Positions 9,013-19,019 are shown, numbered from the stretch's first letter. The stretch: DNA of 64,000 nucleotides from Bacillaceae bacterium SAS-127 (GCA_002261155.1 NKXN01000023.1:1-64000); one strand, 5' to 3'. Program-made: numbers and translations. The notes: generated from the sequence alone by a model not told the origin.

Positions 9013-9932
9013 TGGATAAGTGGATTTTAATAATCGGAATTGTTGCAGTCACTGTGGTAGTTATCGTTATTCCGATCATTTTATTGTACCGTAGAAAAAT
9101 GAAGCAAATCATGAATTCCCTGATTCATATGCTAGACAGCGCCATAGATGGTAGTTTCACTGCTAATACTTTTGACGAATCTGCTCTGTCGGCGGTGGAA
9201 GCAAAAATGTCTCGTTTTTTATCATCTTGTGCGGTATCCTCCAAAAATCTGACTATGGAAAAAGAAAATATCAAGTGCTTGATTTCTGACATCTCCCATC
9301 AAACTAAGACACCTGTTGCCAATCTGCTACTTTATTCACAAATTCTGATGGAGCATGATTTACCAGAGGACAGTGCTGTATGTGCAAAAGCGCTGGCTAC
9401 CCAGGCCGAAAAACTTGATTTTCTAATGCAATCCTTAGTAAAGGTCTCTCGTCTGGAAAGCGGGATTATTACTGTCAATCCTCAAAAGGGCACCATGCAG
9501 GCGCTGCTTGATGCCGTTATTGCCCAAATTCGGCCTAATGCAGAAGAAAAAGAGATGACCATTGAAACTGAATTGATAAATGGCACGGTCTATTATGACT
9601 CCAAATGGACCGTTGAAGCAATTTATAATGTCCTCGACAACGCAGTAAAATATTCTCCTCGTCAAAGTACTATCATAGTCCGTTCCATACCATATAATTT
9701 GTTTTTTCGGATTGATGTCATCGATCAGGGCATCGGAATTGCAGAGGATGAGCAGGAGAAAATATTTTCTCGCTTTTATCGTTCATCTAATGTCAGTGGT
9801 CAGGAAGGTGTGGGACTTGGCTTATTTCTGACGCGAGAGATTCTCTCGGACGGAGGTGGGTATATCAAAGTCTCTGGAGCACTAGAACAAGGTTCTATCT
9901 TTTCCATTTTCCTTCCGACTGAGAAAAGATGA
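9012..9932 (+). CDS. Sensor histidine kinase partner
   Basis: 306 residues. One N-terminal membrane helix (about residues 4-26) is followed by a short linker, so there is no large extracellular sensor; such kinases often sense through the linked transporter. H box: SDISHQTKTPVANLL near residue 98. N box: NVLDNAVKYSP near 208. G boxes: DQGIGIAEDE near 240 and GVGLGLFLTREIL near 267. It overlaps the regulator by one base, indicating translational coupling. Codons GCC, GCG and CTG are more frequent than in neighbouring AT-rich genes, hinting at acquisition from another Firmicute. Confidence 0.85.
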   Translation: MDKWILIIGIVAVTVVVIVIPIILLYRRKMKQIMNSLIHMLDSAIDGSFTANTFDESALSAVEAKMSRFLSSCAVSSKNLTMEKENIKCLISDISHQTKTPVANLLLYSQILMEHDLPEDSAVCAKALATQAEKLDFLMQSLVKVSRLESGIITVNPQKGTMQALLDAVIAQIRPNAEEKEMTIETELINGTVYYDSKWTVEAIYNVLDNAVKYSPRQSTIIVRSIPYNLFFRIDVIDQGIGIAEDEQEKIFSRFYRSSNVSGQEGVGLGLFLTREILSDGGGYIKVSGALEQGSIFSIFLPTEKR

Positions 9933-10040
9933 ATCTTTCAAAACTGTTAGAATCCTGAAAGAATGTGGAAAGATTGTTTTGTTATTCTGTCTGTATCACG
10001 TACAAATGTGATACAGATTTTTCTTATGGAGGAAGCCATC

Positions 10041-10718
10041 ATGACTATATTAGAAGCAAAGCAATTAAAAAAAATTTATGGAAGCGGTCCAACGGCCGTT
10101 CATGCGCTCGACAACGTGAGCCTGACAGTGGATAGAGGAGAATTTGTTGCTGTAGTCGGTACATCGGGCAGTGGGAAATCTACTCTTCTTCACATGCTTG
10201 GCGGTCTTGACCGTCCAACTAGTGGCAGCGTGACGATAGATGACAAGGAACTTTTTGCACTGAAAGAAGAAGAATTGACCATTTTCCGCCGTCGTAAAAT
10301 TGGTTTCATATTCCAAGGTTTTAACCTTATGCCTATGCTGAATGTCTATGAAAACATTGTTCTGCCCATTCAGTTAGATGGTAACAAACCGGATAAAAAC
10401 TATATAGAGCAGATCATCCAGACGCTTGGGCTGGAAAGCAAGCTGCAAAACTTGCCAAACCAGCTTTCTGGTGGACAGCAACAACGAGTTGCCATTGCGA
10501 GAGCATTAGCTACAAAGCCCGCTATTGTACTGGCTGATGAGCCGACAGGTAGTCTAGATAGCAAGACCAGTCAAGATGTGATCGGACTTCTAAAGGTGAC
10601 TGGGGAAAGATTCAATCAGACTATTGTTATGATTACTCATAATGAGGAACTCGCCCAGCTTGCAAATAGTATCATCCGTATTGAGGATGGGAAAATTTCA
10701 GGTGGTGATGCAATATGA
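10041..10718 (+). CDS. ABC exporter ATP-binding protein (MacB/BceA type)
   Basis: 225 residues from ATG 10041 with GGAGG at 10029-10033. Walker A is GTSGSGKST near residue 41, the signature is [15 protein letters not shown] near 145, and Walker B is [11 protein letters not shown] near 167. The sequence and length are those of ATPases that pair with long FtsX-like permeases in antibiotic-resistance or peptide-export systems. It overlaps the permease start by four bases (ATGA). Together with the upstream kinase and regulator it makes a sensor-plus-exporter module. Confidence 0.85.
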   Translation: MTILEAKQLKKIYGSGPTAVHALDNVSLTVDRGEFVAVVGTSGSGKSTLLHMLGGLDRPTSGSVTIDDKELFALKEEELTIFRRRKIGFIFQGFNLMPMLNVYENIVLPIQLDGNKPDKNYIEQIIQTLGLESKLQNLPNQLSGGQQQRVAIARALATKPAIVLADEPTGSLDSKTSQDVIGLLKVTGERFNQTIVMITHNEELAQLANSIIRIEDGKISGGDAI

Positions 10719-13210
10719 TTCGAGTAGGAAATAGAAAAATAATCCGCAAATTGGCGATCAAAAGCTTTCATGCTGCTAGAACGCGCAACATCATCGCTAT
10801 AATTGCAATTGCCCTAACTGCGTTTTTATTCACCAGCCTGTTGACTATGGGGTCCGGTATGGTGAATAGTATGCAGCGTGCCGATATGATTCTGTCCGGC
10901 GGTGAAGGACACGCACGTATTAATTATATGACCGAATCAGAATATCGCACTATAAGCAGTCATCCTTTGATAACTGAAATCGCTTATTCTCGTAAACTTG
11001 CTGACAGCGTGGATAATGACTCTCTTATCAAGCGGCACACAGAATTTTGGTATTACGATGATCTTGGATTGAAATATGCGTTTGTTGAGCCGACGAGTGG
11101 GCATAAGCCGTAGGCAGAAAACGAGATAATCACGGATACGACGACATTAGAGATGCTTGGTGTTCCGCAAAAACTGGGCGCTCATATCAAATTAGACTTC
11201 ACTGTTCACGATAAAAAAGTTACACGTGATTTCGTCCTTGCCGGTTGGTGGAAGAGTTATCCTGGTGTGCAGACGGGTACAATTCTTGCTTCCCAAGCTT
11301 ATGTGAAAGCTCATTTGGATGAATTGAAAAGCACCTACCGTCAGGACTGGGCAGAAACCGGAACCATCTCTGGAATTATAAAGTTTGCAGGCACGCAAAA
11401 CATTGAAAAAGACCTGGAGAAGGTAGTGGTAGACAGCGGATTTTCGATGGATACGAACGCACCCAACTATATAAATGCAGGAATTAATCCTCTATATTTG
11501 TCGAAGCAGACAACAACAGGAGTTGGAACGGTCATCGCACTTTCCTGTGCCTTGCTGTTATTTGTATTCACAGGCTATCTGATTATCTATAATATTTTTC
11601 AGATTTCCGTTTTGCGCGATATGCACTTTTATGGACTGCTGAAAACTATCGGCACTACAGGGCGGCAACTTTATGCGATTATTGGCCGACAGGCGTGGAT
11701 GCTTTCGCTGATCGGCATTCCATTAGGGCTTTGTGGCGGCTTTTTTGTGGGTAAGGCATTGCTACCGACGCTGCTGGCGCAATCCAGCTTCGAAGGGAAC
11801 GCGGTAATTGTATCACCTAACCCTCTTATCTTTGTAGGGGCCGCCGCATTCACACTAATTACCGTGTTTATCAGCACCCGAAAGCCAGCAAAAATGGCAG
11901 CAAAAGTATCCCCAATCGAAGCCGTTCGCTATACGGATGCCGATTTAAGTAGTGGTAAGAAAACAAATAAAAAGACAAAGGGTGGAACCCCTCAAAAAAG
12001 GTTGGCATGGGCCAATCTTTGGCGAAATAAAAAACGTACTGTTCTAGTGATTCTCAGTCTTTCGCTTAGCATTGTACTAACCAATACGGTTTTCAATTTC
12101 TCGCAGAGTGTAGATGCAGAGAATGCTCTTAAAAATGCCGGTGTTTCTGATTTTAGTATCGGTCAGGCCAACCTATTTTTCCAATACCAAATCAATGCAG
12201 AAAGTGCGCTTAGCGAAAGTTTTATCAGCGCTGTAGAAAAACAGGATGGATTTAAAACAGGTGATCGCCAATACGGTAGTAAAGCGACATACATAAGCGA
12301 AACTACGAAGCAGACGATCAATCAACAGCAGGATGGTTCATTTTCCACACATATATATGGTATGGATGAATTGCCATTTTCGCGTCTCAAATTAGTGGAT
12401 GGTGAAATAGATACAGAGAAACTTGCAACAGGGAAGTACATTCTAGAGGGTGTCTGGGTAGATTCCCGCGGTCATATGGATATGAGCAGTATGAATCATA
12501 GTATTGGAGATAAAGTCGAATTGAATCATAACGGTAATATTCATGAAGTAACTGTACTTGGCCATGTCATCGCAAACGAGGCAAATACTTATGACTGGGT
12601 CGACTCCTGCTTCTTTCTTCCGGGGGATGTTTATAAAGAATTGACCGGCAATCCTTATGCTATGAGCTATGTATTTGATGTTACGCAAGATAAAGAAACT
12701 GACATGGAGCACTTTCTAAAACAGTATACGAATAGTGTTGAGCCAACAATGAGTTATAAATCCAAACTCACTACCTTAGCCGGTGTTACGGATATTAAGA
12801 ATACCATTGTATTGATTGGCGGCACGATTGCATTCATTATTGGAATCATCGGTATCTTGAACTTTATCAATACCATGTTAACCAGTATCCTAATTCGTCG
12901 CAGAGAACTGGCCATACTGCAAAGCATCGGCATGACTAGAAAGCAGCTTGTCGCAATGCTATGCCTAGAGGGATGCTATTATGCCACATTTACTGCGGTG
13001 ATTTCCGTCTTGCTAAGCGTTGGAAGTTCACTATTTATCGTGCGCCCACTATGTGATCAAATTTGGTTTTTAAACTTCAAATTTAATTTTTGGCCACTGG
13101 TAATCATCTTCCCGCTATTATTTATGCTAGGTTCTTTAGTTCCATATGCTGCCTATCGCTTTACAGGTAGACAAAGTGTTGTAGAACGTCTAAGGACTGA
13201 TTGGTTATAA
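10715..13210 (+). pseudogene. FtsX-like ABC permease interrupted by an in-frame amber codon
   Basis: An 832-codon frame contains one TAG at 11111-11113; the reading frame is unchanged on both sides (...GHKP stop AENEIITDTTTLEML...). A single C-to-T change from CAG would create it. The architecture is otherwise complete: one N-terminal membrane helix, an extracellular domain, a first FtsX three-helix block near 11500-11880, a second N-terminal helix near 12040, a second extracellular domain, and a final FtsX block near 12790-13180. The second open piece begins at ATG 11153 but lacks the first membrane helix. Either the exporter is dead, the codon is suppressed, or it is a base-call error. Partner of the preceding ATPase. 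Confidence 0.8.
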
Positions 13211-13287
13211 AATATTATGTGTGTAATATGATGGGTAGGCCTTTGGTACTTGAAACCTTGGTCTTGGCAAGTAAGGAGAAGGAAACT

Positions 13288-13968
13288 ATGGAAAATTCCG
13301 AAAGTTCTCTCGGTATAAAAAAGATTACCATATTGATGCTTATCGCTTCTCTATTGATGGGCAGCTATTTGGGGGTAAAAGGATTTTTTCCGGCATTTCA
13401 TCAGGTTGCTGGATTAGAGAATGGGTGGAACTTGATATTGGTAAATCAAGATATTTACATTCCTGATGATTACAATATAGAATTAACTGTTTTATCAAAT
13501 GGTGAGCGCGTTGATTCCCGAATATATCCCGATTTACAGGATATGTTTGATCATGCCAGAAAAGATGGCGTATATCCAGTAGTAGGAGCTGGATTCAGGA
13601 CACACAAGAAGCAGCAAACACTTTTTGATCAAAAGATAGAAGCATATCGAGCGGAGGGATATTCAAAAGCAGAATCCCACAAGTTGGCGAAAGAAGCAGT
13701 TGCATTGCCGGATACAAGCGAGCATCAATTAGGACTTGCTGTGGATATAAACGCTGATCAATCAAAATCAACGAACGATGAAGTTTATGAGTGGCTTGCC
13801 CAAAACGCATACCACTATGGTTTTATTTTACGCTACCCGCCTGATAAAACAGATATTACAGGCACGGTTTATGAGCCATGGCATTACCGATATGTCGGGA
13901 AAGATGCTGCAAGAGAGATGTATACGCAAAAGGTTTGTCTTGAGGAATATATAGATGGGCTGGATTGA
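13288..13968 (+). CDS. VanY-type D-alanyl-D-alanine carboxypeptidase (M15B)
   Basis: 226 residues from ATG 13288 with AAGGAGAAGG upstream; the longer frame from 13201 lacks a good site. An N-terminal signal anchor (about residues 12-30) places the enzyme outside the membrane. The M15 zinc motif SEHQLGLAVDI supplies His and Asp; EPWHYRYVG supplies the catalytic Glu and the third ligand His; RTHKKQQTLF is the conserved substrate-binding block. Family knowledge: trims the terminal D-Ala from muropeptide stems. It follows the regulator-kinase-ABC genes by 77 bases, which suggests an envelope-defence operon. No vanHAX ligase genes are present, so this is not by itself a vancomycin-resistance locus. 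Confidence 0.83.
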   Translation: MENSESSLGIKKITILMLIASLLMGSYLGVKGFFPAFHQVAGLENGWNLILVNQDIYIPDDYNIELTVLSNGERVDSRIYPDLQDMFDHARKDGVYPVVGAGFRTHKKQQTLFDQKIEAYRAEGYSKAESHKLAKEAVALPDTSEHQLGLAVDINADQSKSTNDEVYEWLAQNAYHYGFILRYPPDKTDITGTVYEPWHYRYVGKDAAREMYTQKVCLEEYIDGLD

Positions 13969-14166
13969 AATTCCCTGCTATTCTGTCCGAAGTGCAAACA
14001 TGAAACGTTAATGAACATACGACAGTTAAATATGTCAGTTATCGGTTCTTCTTGTTTGTAAAAGTTCATATCATCTTCTCTATATTTTGGGAGTATGACC
14101 TAACTCTCCATTATAACACCAGACTTTTAATTGATGTTACGATGATAGTATAGAGGTGATTAAACC

Positions 14167-14736
14167 ATGAATACTTATAAAACGGCACAAATCGCTGAAA
14201 TAATGGGCGTCCATCCTAATACAGTACGACTATATGAAGATTTAGGTCTTATTCCAAAAGCTGAACGTCAACAAAATGGCTATCGTGTTTTCACTGATCT
14301 TCACTTAGAGCAATTCAGACTAGCTCGACTTGCCTTTCAAATAGAAGTGCTACAAAATGGATTAAGAAAAAAAATAGTCAAAATGGTCAAAACGTCTGCA
14401 GCGAGTGATTACGATAGGGCGCTTCAACTTATCCAAGAATATATATTACAATTACAAGAAGAACGAAATAATGCAGAAGAAGCTATAGATATAGTGAAAC
14501 GACTTTTAGACGGTGAACTAGTAATAAATAGACTGTCTATGAAAAGAAAAGAAGTTTCCGAGTATCTTAATATTTCTATGGATACACTTAGAAATTGGGA
14601 GATGAATGGTCTTTTATCTGTTAAACGTAAAGAAAATGGTTATCGCATTTATAGAGATGAAGATATCCGACAGTTAAAAGTTATCCGCTCTCTTCGGTGT
14701 GCAAATTATTCTCTTGAGTCAAATGAGTACGTTTAG
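14167..14736 (+). CDS. MerR-family regulator with two HTH domains, C-terminally truncated
   Basis: 189 residues. The first MerR-type HTH is KTAQIAEIMGVHPNTVRLY near residue 5, a helical linker follows, and a second HTH is VSEYLNISMDTLRNWEMNG near 130. After the motif VIRSLRCANYSL the sequence switches to ESNEYV and stops, whereas intact relatives continue for tens of residues. The switch coincides with the start of an ABC-2 permease fragment in another frame, so a deletion has fused the two loci. DNA-binding function may survive, but effector binding is probably lost. Confidence 0.65.
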   Translation: MNTYKTAQIAEIMGVHPNTVRLYEDLGLIPKAERQQNGYRVFTDLHLEQFRLARLAFQIEVLQNGLRKKIVKMVKTSAASDYDRALQLIQEYILQLQEERNNAEEAIDIVKRLLDGELVINRLSMKRKEVSEYLNISMDTLRNWEMNGLLSVKRKENGYRIYRDEDIRQLKVIRSLRCANYSLESNEYV

Positions 14737-15000
14737 AACAATGTTTAAAACGGAACTAAAACTTTCTTTAAGAGGGATGGATATGTTTATCTTTGCTATT
14801 TGCATGCCGCTAATCGTACTAGTTATTCTCGGCATTATTTATGGGGATAACCCTGCTTTTAACGGAGCAGATTATACTTTTTTACAGCAATCCTTTGGTG
14901 CACTTGTTACCATCTCGATTTTGGCTGGTGGAGTCATGGGACTTCCTTTAGTTGTATCTGAATATCGCAGTAATTTGTATAGGATTGTCTATCAAATTTT
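14723..15000 (+). pseudogene. 5' fragment of an ABC-2 type permease
   Basis: From ATG 14723 (MSTFRTMFKTELKLSLRG) about 85 residues of an ABC-2 exporter permease are readable: a cytosolic lead, a first helix (FIFAICMPLIVLVILGII) and a second (LVTISILAGGVMGLPLVV) ending in SEYR. After that, homology stops and the frame runs through the terminator hairpin of the convergent ECF operon to a meaningless stop at 15100. The cognate ATPase and the end of the MerR gene are missing, so a deletion has occurred upstream and a truncation downstream. Confidence 0.7.
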
Positions 15001-15027
15001 TCAAGTGGGAATAATTCATAGAGCTAT

Positions 15028-15076
15028 GGGGTCAGTCCCTCAATGCATTAAAGTGACGGGGACTGACCCTTTTTTA
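15028..15076. terminator. Strong hairpin terminator for the ECF operon
   Basis: Eleven-base stem GGGTCAGTCCC (15029-15039) with GGGACTGACCC (15059-15069). It has a T-run on the plus strand; on the minus strand it overlaps the last codons of the ECF ATPase. Confidence 0.7.
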
Positions 15077-16536
15077 TGTTCCACCTTTGCCATTAAGTGA
15101 ACAATATCTTGAAAGCTTAGTTCGTTCGTTGCTATGTCTTTTGTTATCGATCCATTTTCAAGTTGCAGGATTCGCTGACATGCCCCTGCGACCAGCTCGT
15201 GATCATGTGTAATGACGAGTACGTGGCAACAACGCCGGCTGAGTTGATGAATGATGTTGATAACACGCTGGAGGTTCATACCGTCTAGTCCTGATGTTGG
15301 TTCGTCTAAGATGAAGATAGATGCCTTTTGCATTAAGCCGATGGCAAGAACGAGCCTTTGTTTTTCACCTCCTGATAATGTAGCAGGATGATGGTCTTTT
15401 AGATGCCATAAGTCAAGTTCATTCAGCAAACGGGAAGCCTCTTCTTCGCTTTCTTGTTGATTTAGCATTACCTCGTTCCAAACACTGTCAGTAAACAGTT
15501 GATAGACCGTATCTTGCATAACGAACCAAATATGATGCATACGTTGCTTACGATTTAGTGGGTGTCCATCTACAAATATTTTTCCAGACTTTTCTTTTGT
15601 AAGTCCGATTAATGTACGAGCAAGTGTTGTTTTACCGGCGCCATTTTCCCCAATAAGTGCAGTTACTTCATGTGTATATAATGTAAGATTCACATTTTTC
15701 AACACAAAGTTTTTGGCTTTAGAGTGGCGTACAGAGAGGTTTTTTATTCTCATTTTCGGCTTAGGCTTTGGAAGTGGCCATGTATTCATCTTGCCTGTTT
15801 GAAGAGAAGGTAAGCGTAGCCCAAGTTGTTGAATGTTATGATATGGCATATTTCGCAGTTCATTTGGTGTGAATACTTTTGTAATTTGACCATTTTCCAT
15901 ATAAATGATGCGATCTACTATGTCCATAAGATAGTAGAGTCGATGTTCGATAACGACAATTGTTTTACCTTGTCTTTTCAACGCAACAAGCTCATCTTGA
16001 AGCATTTGTGTAGCTGGCAAATCAAGGTTGGCAGAGGGTTCATCCATTACAAAGATTGGCGGCTCAATGAGCTGTGTAGCGGCGATGGCTACTTTTTGTT
16101 TTTGGCCGCTGGACAGACTCATGACATTTTTGTGACGGATCGGCTGTAAGTTTGTTTGGACAATCACTTCTTCTAAGCGCTGTTGAATGATAGGACGTTC
16201 AATACCATAGTTTTCGAGTTCAAAGACAAGTTCATCTTGAACAATGGACGTAAAAAATTGTGACTTCGGATCTTGAAAGACGCTACCAACTTTTTTGCTC
16301 CATTCCCAAATGGGAAAAGTTTGTATCGCTTGTCCTTCGATTGTTACACTCCCCGTAACATAGCCTTCATAAAAGTGGGGAATGAGTCCGTTAAGGATAC
16401 GACCAAGCGTTGTTTTCCCAGAACCAGATGGACCTGTAATGCAAACACATTCACCTTTTTTTATGTGAAGATTGATGTTTTGTAAAAGATGTTTTCCTGC
16501 TTGATATTCAAATTGAACGTTTTGAAGTGTAATCAT
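15040..16536 (-). CDS. ECF transporter ATPase with two fused ATP-binding domains
   Basis: 498 residues from ATG 16536, which has AAGGAGA eight bases upstream. Two complete ABC domains are fused: Walker A GPSGSGKTT near residue 33, signature LSSGQKQKVAI near 140; second Walker A GENGAGKTT near 298, signature LSGGEKQRLVLAI near 395, and Walker B IFILDEPTSGLDG. It is the energising subunit of an energy-coupling-factor importer, equivalent to EcfA-EcfA' in one chain. It lies 12 bases downstream of the T component and runs divergently from an AraC regulator. The last residues are encoded by the terminator hairpin, so the C-terminus may have been altered by rearrangement. Confidence 0.85.
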   Translation of the reverse strand: MITLQNVQFEYQAGKHLLQNINLHIKKGECVCITGPSGSGKTTLGRILNGLIPHFYEGYVTGSVTIEGQAIQTFPIWEWSKKVGSVFQDPKSQFFTSIVQDELVFELENYGIERPIIQQRLEEVIVQTNLQPIRHKNVMSLSSGQKQKVAIAATQLIEPPIFVMDEPSANLDLPATQMLQDELVALKRQGKTIVVIEHRLYYLMDIVDRIIYMENGQITKVFTPNELRNMPYHNIQQLGLRLPSLQTGKMNTWPLPKPKPKMRIKNLSVRHSKAKNFVLKNVNLTLYTHEVTALIGENGAGKTTLARTLIGLTKEKSGKIFVDGHPLNRKQRMHHIWFVMQDTVYQLFTDSVWNEVMLNQQESEEEASRLLNELDLWHLKDHHPATLSGGEKQRLVLAIGLMQKASIFILDEPTSGLDGMNLQRVINIIHQLSRRCCHVLVITHDHELVAGACQRILQLENGSITKDIATNELSFQDIVHLMAKVEHKKGSVPVTLMH

Positions 16537-16547
16537 CGTTCTTCTCC

Positions 16548-17219
16548 TTAAGTAATCCACAATGTACTAAGCATGCTGAGGCCTACTACAATTCCGATAG
16601 CGTCTTTTGGTCGAAAAGTAATTTCATAATGACTTGTTTTTTTGCAGGGAGCGTCAATGCCTCGTGTTGTGGCAGAAGCGCTTAAATCATCGGCTAATCG
16701 GATCGTTCGCATGAGAAGCGGAATAATCGCATATTCGAACATTTGCAAAGGATGTAGCCAATTTTTTGGTTGTTTGAATGAGATGCCACGAATTTTGGCA
16801 TTTTCGCCAATTATTTTAGATTCTGTGCGCAAAATTGGGAAGAATCGCAATGCTACTGTAAAGGTAAGCAAAATACTTTGAGGGATTTTAAGTTTTTGCA
16901 AGCTTGCGATTAGCTTTCCAGAAGGTATTTTTGCTAAGCCAGAAGCGATAATGATGGTCGGTAAAATTTTAAGTGTAATTAAGAGCATTAATAAAAAGAC
17001 ATTCAAAAATGTATCGCTCAAATAATTTGTAATGAGGTACCGCCCCAGTACGAATGCGCTATAGATAAGTAACCAATTGAATCCTAATCGGTATTGTTTT
17101 TGACATAAGAGTAGAAAGATGGCGATAGCAGCAAGGGCAAGTGAGCCTGCTTCGGTGACAAAAATCGTCAAACATCCACAGATGAGTAATAAACCAAATT
17201 GTAAACGAACATCAAACAT
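16548..17219 (-). CDS. ECF transporter T component (CbiQ/EcfT family)
   Basis: 223 residues with five to six hydrophobic helices. The cytoplasmic coupling helices are recognisable around ENAKIRGISF and SASATTRGIDAPCKK; both carry the Ala-Arg-Gly / Thr-Arg-Gly coupling signature that docks on the ATPases. The protein is the membrane scaffold that transmits ATP hydrolysis to the substrate-specific S component encoded directly upstream. The S, T and A genes are in order on the minus strand with short spacers, so they form a self-contained (group I) ECF importer. Confidence 0.85.
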   Translation of the reverse strand: MFDVRLQFGLLLICGCLTIFVTEAGSLALAAIAIFLLLCQKQYRLGFNWLLIYSAFVLGRYLITNYLSDTFLNVFLLMLLITLKILPTIIIASGLAKIPSGKLIASLQKLKIPQSILLTFTVALRFFPILRTESKIIGENAKIRGISFKQPKNWLHPLQMFEYAIIPLLMRTIRLADDLSASATTRGIDAPCKKTSHYEITFRPKDAIGIVVGLSMLSTLWIT

Positions 17220-17307
17220 AAAACCTCTCCTAGTGATTCCTTCACATGCCTCTTTTTGAAAAGAGACAGAATCCTAATGAGCATGCCCATTAGGATGTCG
17301 CAAGTGT

Positions 17308-17913
17308 TTAATGATATTGGATATAACCTGCTTTGACGAAATGTTTGTTGAGTAATTTCTTCGATAAATGACAACCAATTATCGCCATTATGAAGGAAAA
17401 ACCAATTCCGATGGAAAGCCACATTGGTGAATAAGCATAGCTCACCATACGATCAACTATTTCAGGGGAAAATTGCATTTTGTCTAAACTTTCTTTCCCA
17501 AATACATAAATGTTCATCACACCGCCTGTTGCATAAACAGCACCGTATAATCCGAATGCAAACCCTTGGCGTGTAACATTGCGATATTGTGAGCCGTCGC
17601 CTTTTAAAAGGGTAAGTTCGCCAAGTAAACCTGCAATGATGAATAATGGTAACATCAGTGGTGCACCCATAAGCGTATAAATAAGACCTTGTACAATCGC
17701 CATAAAGAATAATGTACCACTTTTACCAACACGGATTGCCATAAGCATATACACTAAGCTTATAACGAAAAGGGTTGTGCCAGAAATATAGGGCATTGCA
17801 ACCACCGTGAATGGTGTCATAATCATGTTGACAACGGTTTGTGCGATGAAAATCAAAATCGTATACAACCCAATCGTAATGAAATCTTTTGCAAGTAATT
17901 TATTTGTTTTCAT
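17308..17913 (-). CDS. ECF transporter S component, MptD/Trep_Strep family
   Basis: 201 residues with five or six hydrophobic helices and a short basic N-terminus (MKTNKLLAKDFITIG). Residues FVISLVYMLMAIRVGKSGTLF and AGLLGELTLLKGDGSQYRN fit the family of Trep_Strep S components. This subunit binds the substrate in the membrane. Substrate is not established for the family; the Fur-box-like site in the divergent promoter region and the AraC-type regulator beside it point to an iron-linked ligand such as heme or a siderophore. That is inference only. Confidence 0.75.
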   Translation of the reverse strand: MKTNKLLAKDFITIGLYTILIFIAQTVVNMIMTPFTVVAMPYISGTTLFVISLVYMLMAIRVGKSGTLFFMAIVQGLIYTLMGAPLMLPLFIIAGLLGELTLLKGDGSQYRNVTRQGFAFGLYGAVYATGGVMNIYVFGKESLDKMQFSPEIVDRMVSYAYSPMWLSIGIGFSFIMAIIGCHLSKKLLNKHFVKAGYIQYH

Positions 17914-17949
17914 CCTATTTAGCTCCTTTTCTTCTATTGCTAAACTAAA

Positions 17950-17964
17950 TGATAACGATTATTA
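17950..17964. promoter_or_regulatory. Fur-box-like operator in the ECF/AraC divergent region
   Basis: TGATAACGATTATTA matches 13 of 15 positions of the 7-1-7 Fur consensus TGATAATNATTATCA. It lies about 35 bases upstream of the ECF S-component start and 75-90 bases upstream of the AraC gene, so it could repress both under iron sufficiency. Confidence 0.6.
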
Positions 17965-18038
17965 TTACTAATAACTACTCCATTATTTTCAAAATAATCC
18001 AATCGAATCGCAAAGTTTATTTAGAAAGGATGTTTCAC

Positions 18039-19019
18039 TTGACGAATGACATTTTAAATCGAGGTTATGAAGCGCTCGAAAGTGTATACATTCAAAAAAT
18101 ACGCGATGTGTGGCTAGGTAAGATATACGAATATTCGCCTCGTTATGGTGAGGGAACGATTGAACGCTATATTTTAGAACCTGGAATTGAATTAACGATA
18201 TTTCGTCAATGTACGCATGAAAGATTAGCAGAATCAATGCCTTATCATCAAAAGAATATGATTGAAATTACGTCGATTACAAAAGGTGAATTGTATGTGC
18301 GCTATCATCCAATGGATGAATGGACGAAATGCGACAATCAGCAACTTATTTATTTTAATTGGTCAAAGCCAATTAAATACTATGATTTTCGCTGTAAACA
18401 AGCAGATGGTATTGGACTGTATTTAAATATGGACTTGTTGACGAATGGGATTTCGAACAGTCAAAGTTGGATGCAATTGTTGGAACGGTTGTTCAAAACA
18501 AATGCGCGCACTTACGCAAGAAAAAGCTCACTAATCCATCGCTCCATTACAATGCAGCTTATGGTGCAGTATGAGGAAAATGTTATGAATCATTTTCTAT
18601 TGAAATCAAAAGCTTTAGAGTTTTTATCACATTGTGTGAATGATGAGTTAGGGAAGGAGATTACTTTTTGTCCTGATGCCCGCATACGCAAAGTGAAAGA
18701 AAAAATAGATGCAGCCTATGATTCACCATTGCAAGTGAATCAATTGGCGAAAGAATTCAATATTCCACCGATAACACTTCAAAATCAATTCAAACAAAGC
18801 TACGGTTGTACAGTATACCGATACATTCAAAAAAGACGAATGGATGTAGCAATGGAAGAGATCCTTACAACAGACGAAAGTATTACAGACATCTCAATCA
18901 AAGTCGGTTATGACAATCCAAGTAAGTTTGCAACGGTGTTTAAAAAGAAGTACGGTGAGACACCTCTTCAATATCGAAAAAAGTATCGTCACTCTGTTTT
19001 ATATGACTTTATGCCTTAA
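18039..19019 (+). CDS. AraC/XylS-family regulator divergent from ECF importer
   Basis: 326 residues from TTG 18039, chosen because AGAAAGGATG (18023-18032) is properly spaced for it; the ATG at 18030 is inside that site, and the longer frame from 17949 overlaps the Fur-like box. The C-terminal double HTH is clear: VNQLAKEFNIPPITLQNQF and DISIKVGYDNPSKFATVFKK followed by GETPLQYRKKY. The N-terminal 200 residues are the sensor part and resemble PchR-type regulators that bind iron chelates, though this is a loose resemblance. It most likely activates the ECF genes when the imported ligand is present. Confidence 0.8.
   Translation: MTNDILNRGYEALESVYIQKIRDVWLGKIYEYSPRYGEGTIERYILEPGIELTIFRQCTHERLAESMPYHQKNMIEITSITKGELYVRYHPMDEWTKCDNQQLIYFNWSKPIKYYDFRCKQADGIGLYLNMDLLTNGISNSQSWMQLLERLFKTNARTYARKSSLIHRSITMQLMVQYEENVMNHFLLKSKALEFLSHCVNDELGKEITFCPDARIRKVKEKIDAAYDSPLQVNQLAKEFNIPPITLQNQFKQSYGCTVYRYIQKRRMDVAMEEILTTDESITDISIKVGYDNPSKFATVFKKKYGETPLQYRKKYRHSVLYDFMP

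Noticed and set aside
17949-18038. Longer AraC regulator starting at ATG 17949
   Set aside because: That start lies within the Fur-like operator and lacks a ribosome binding site.
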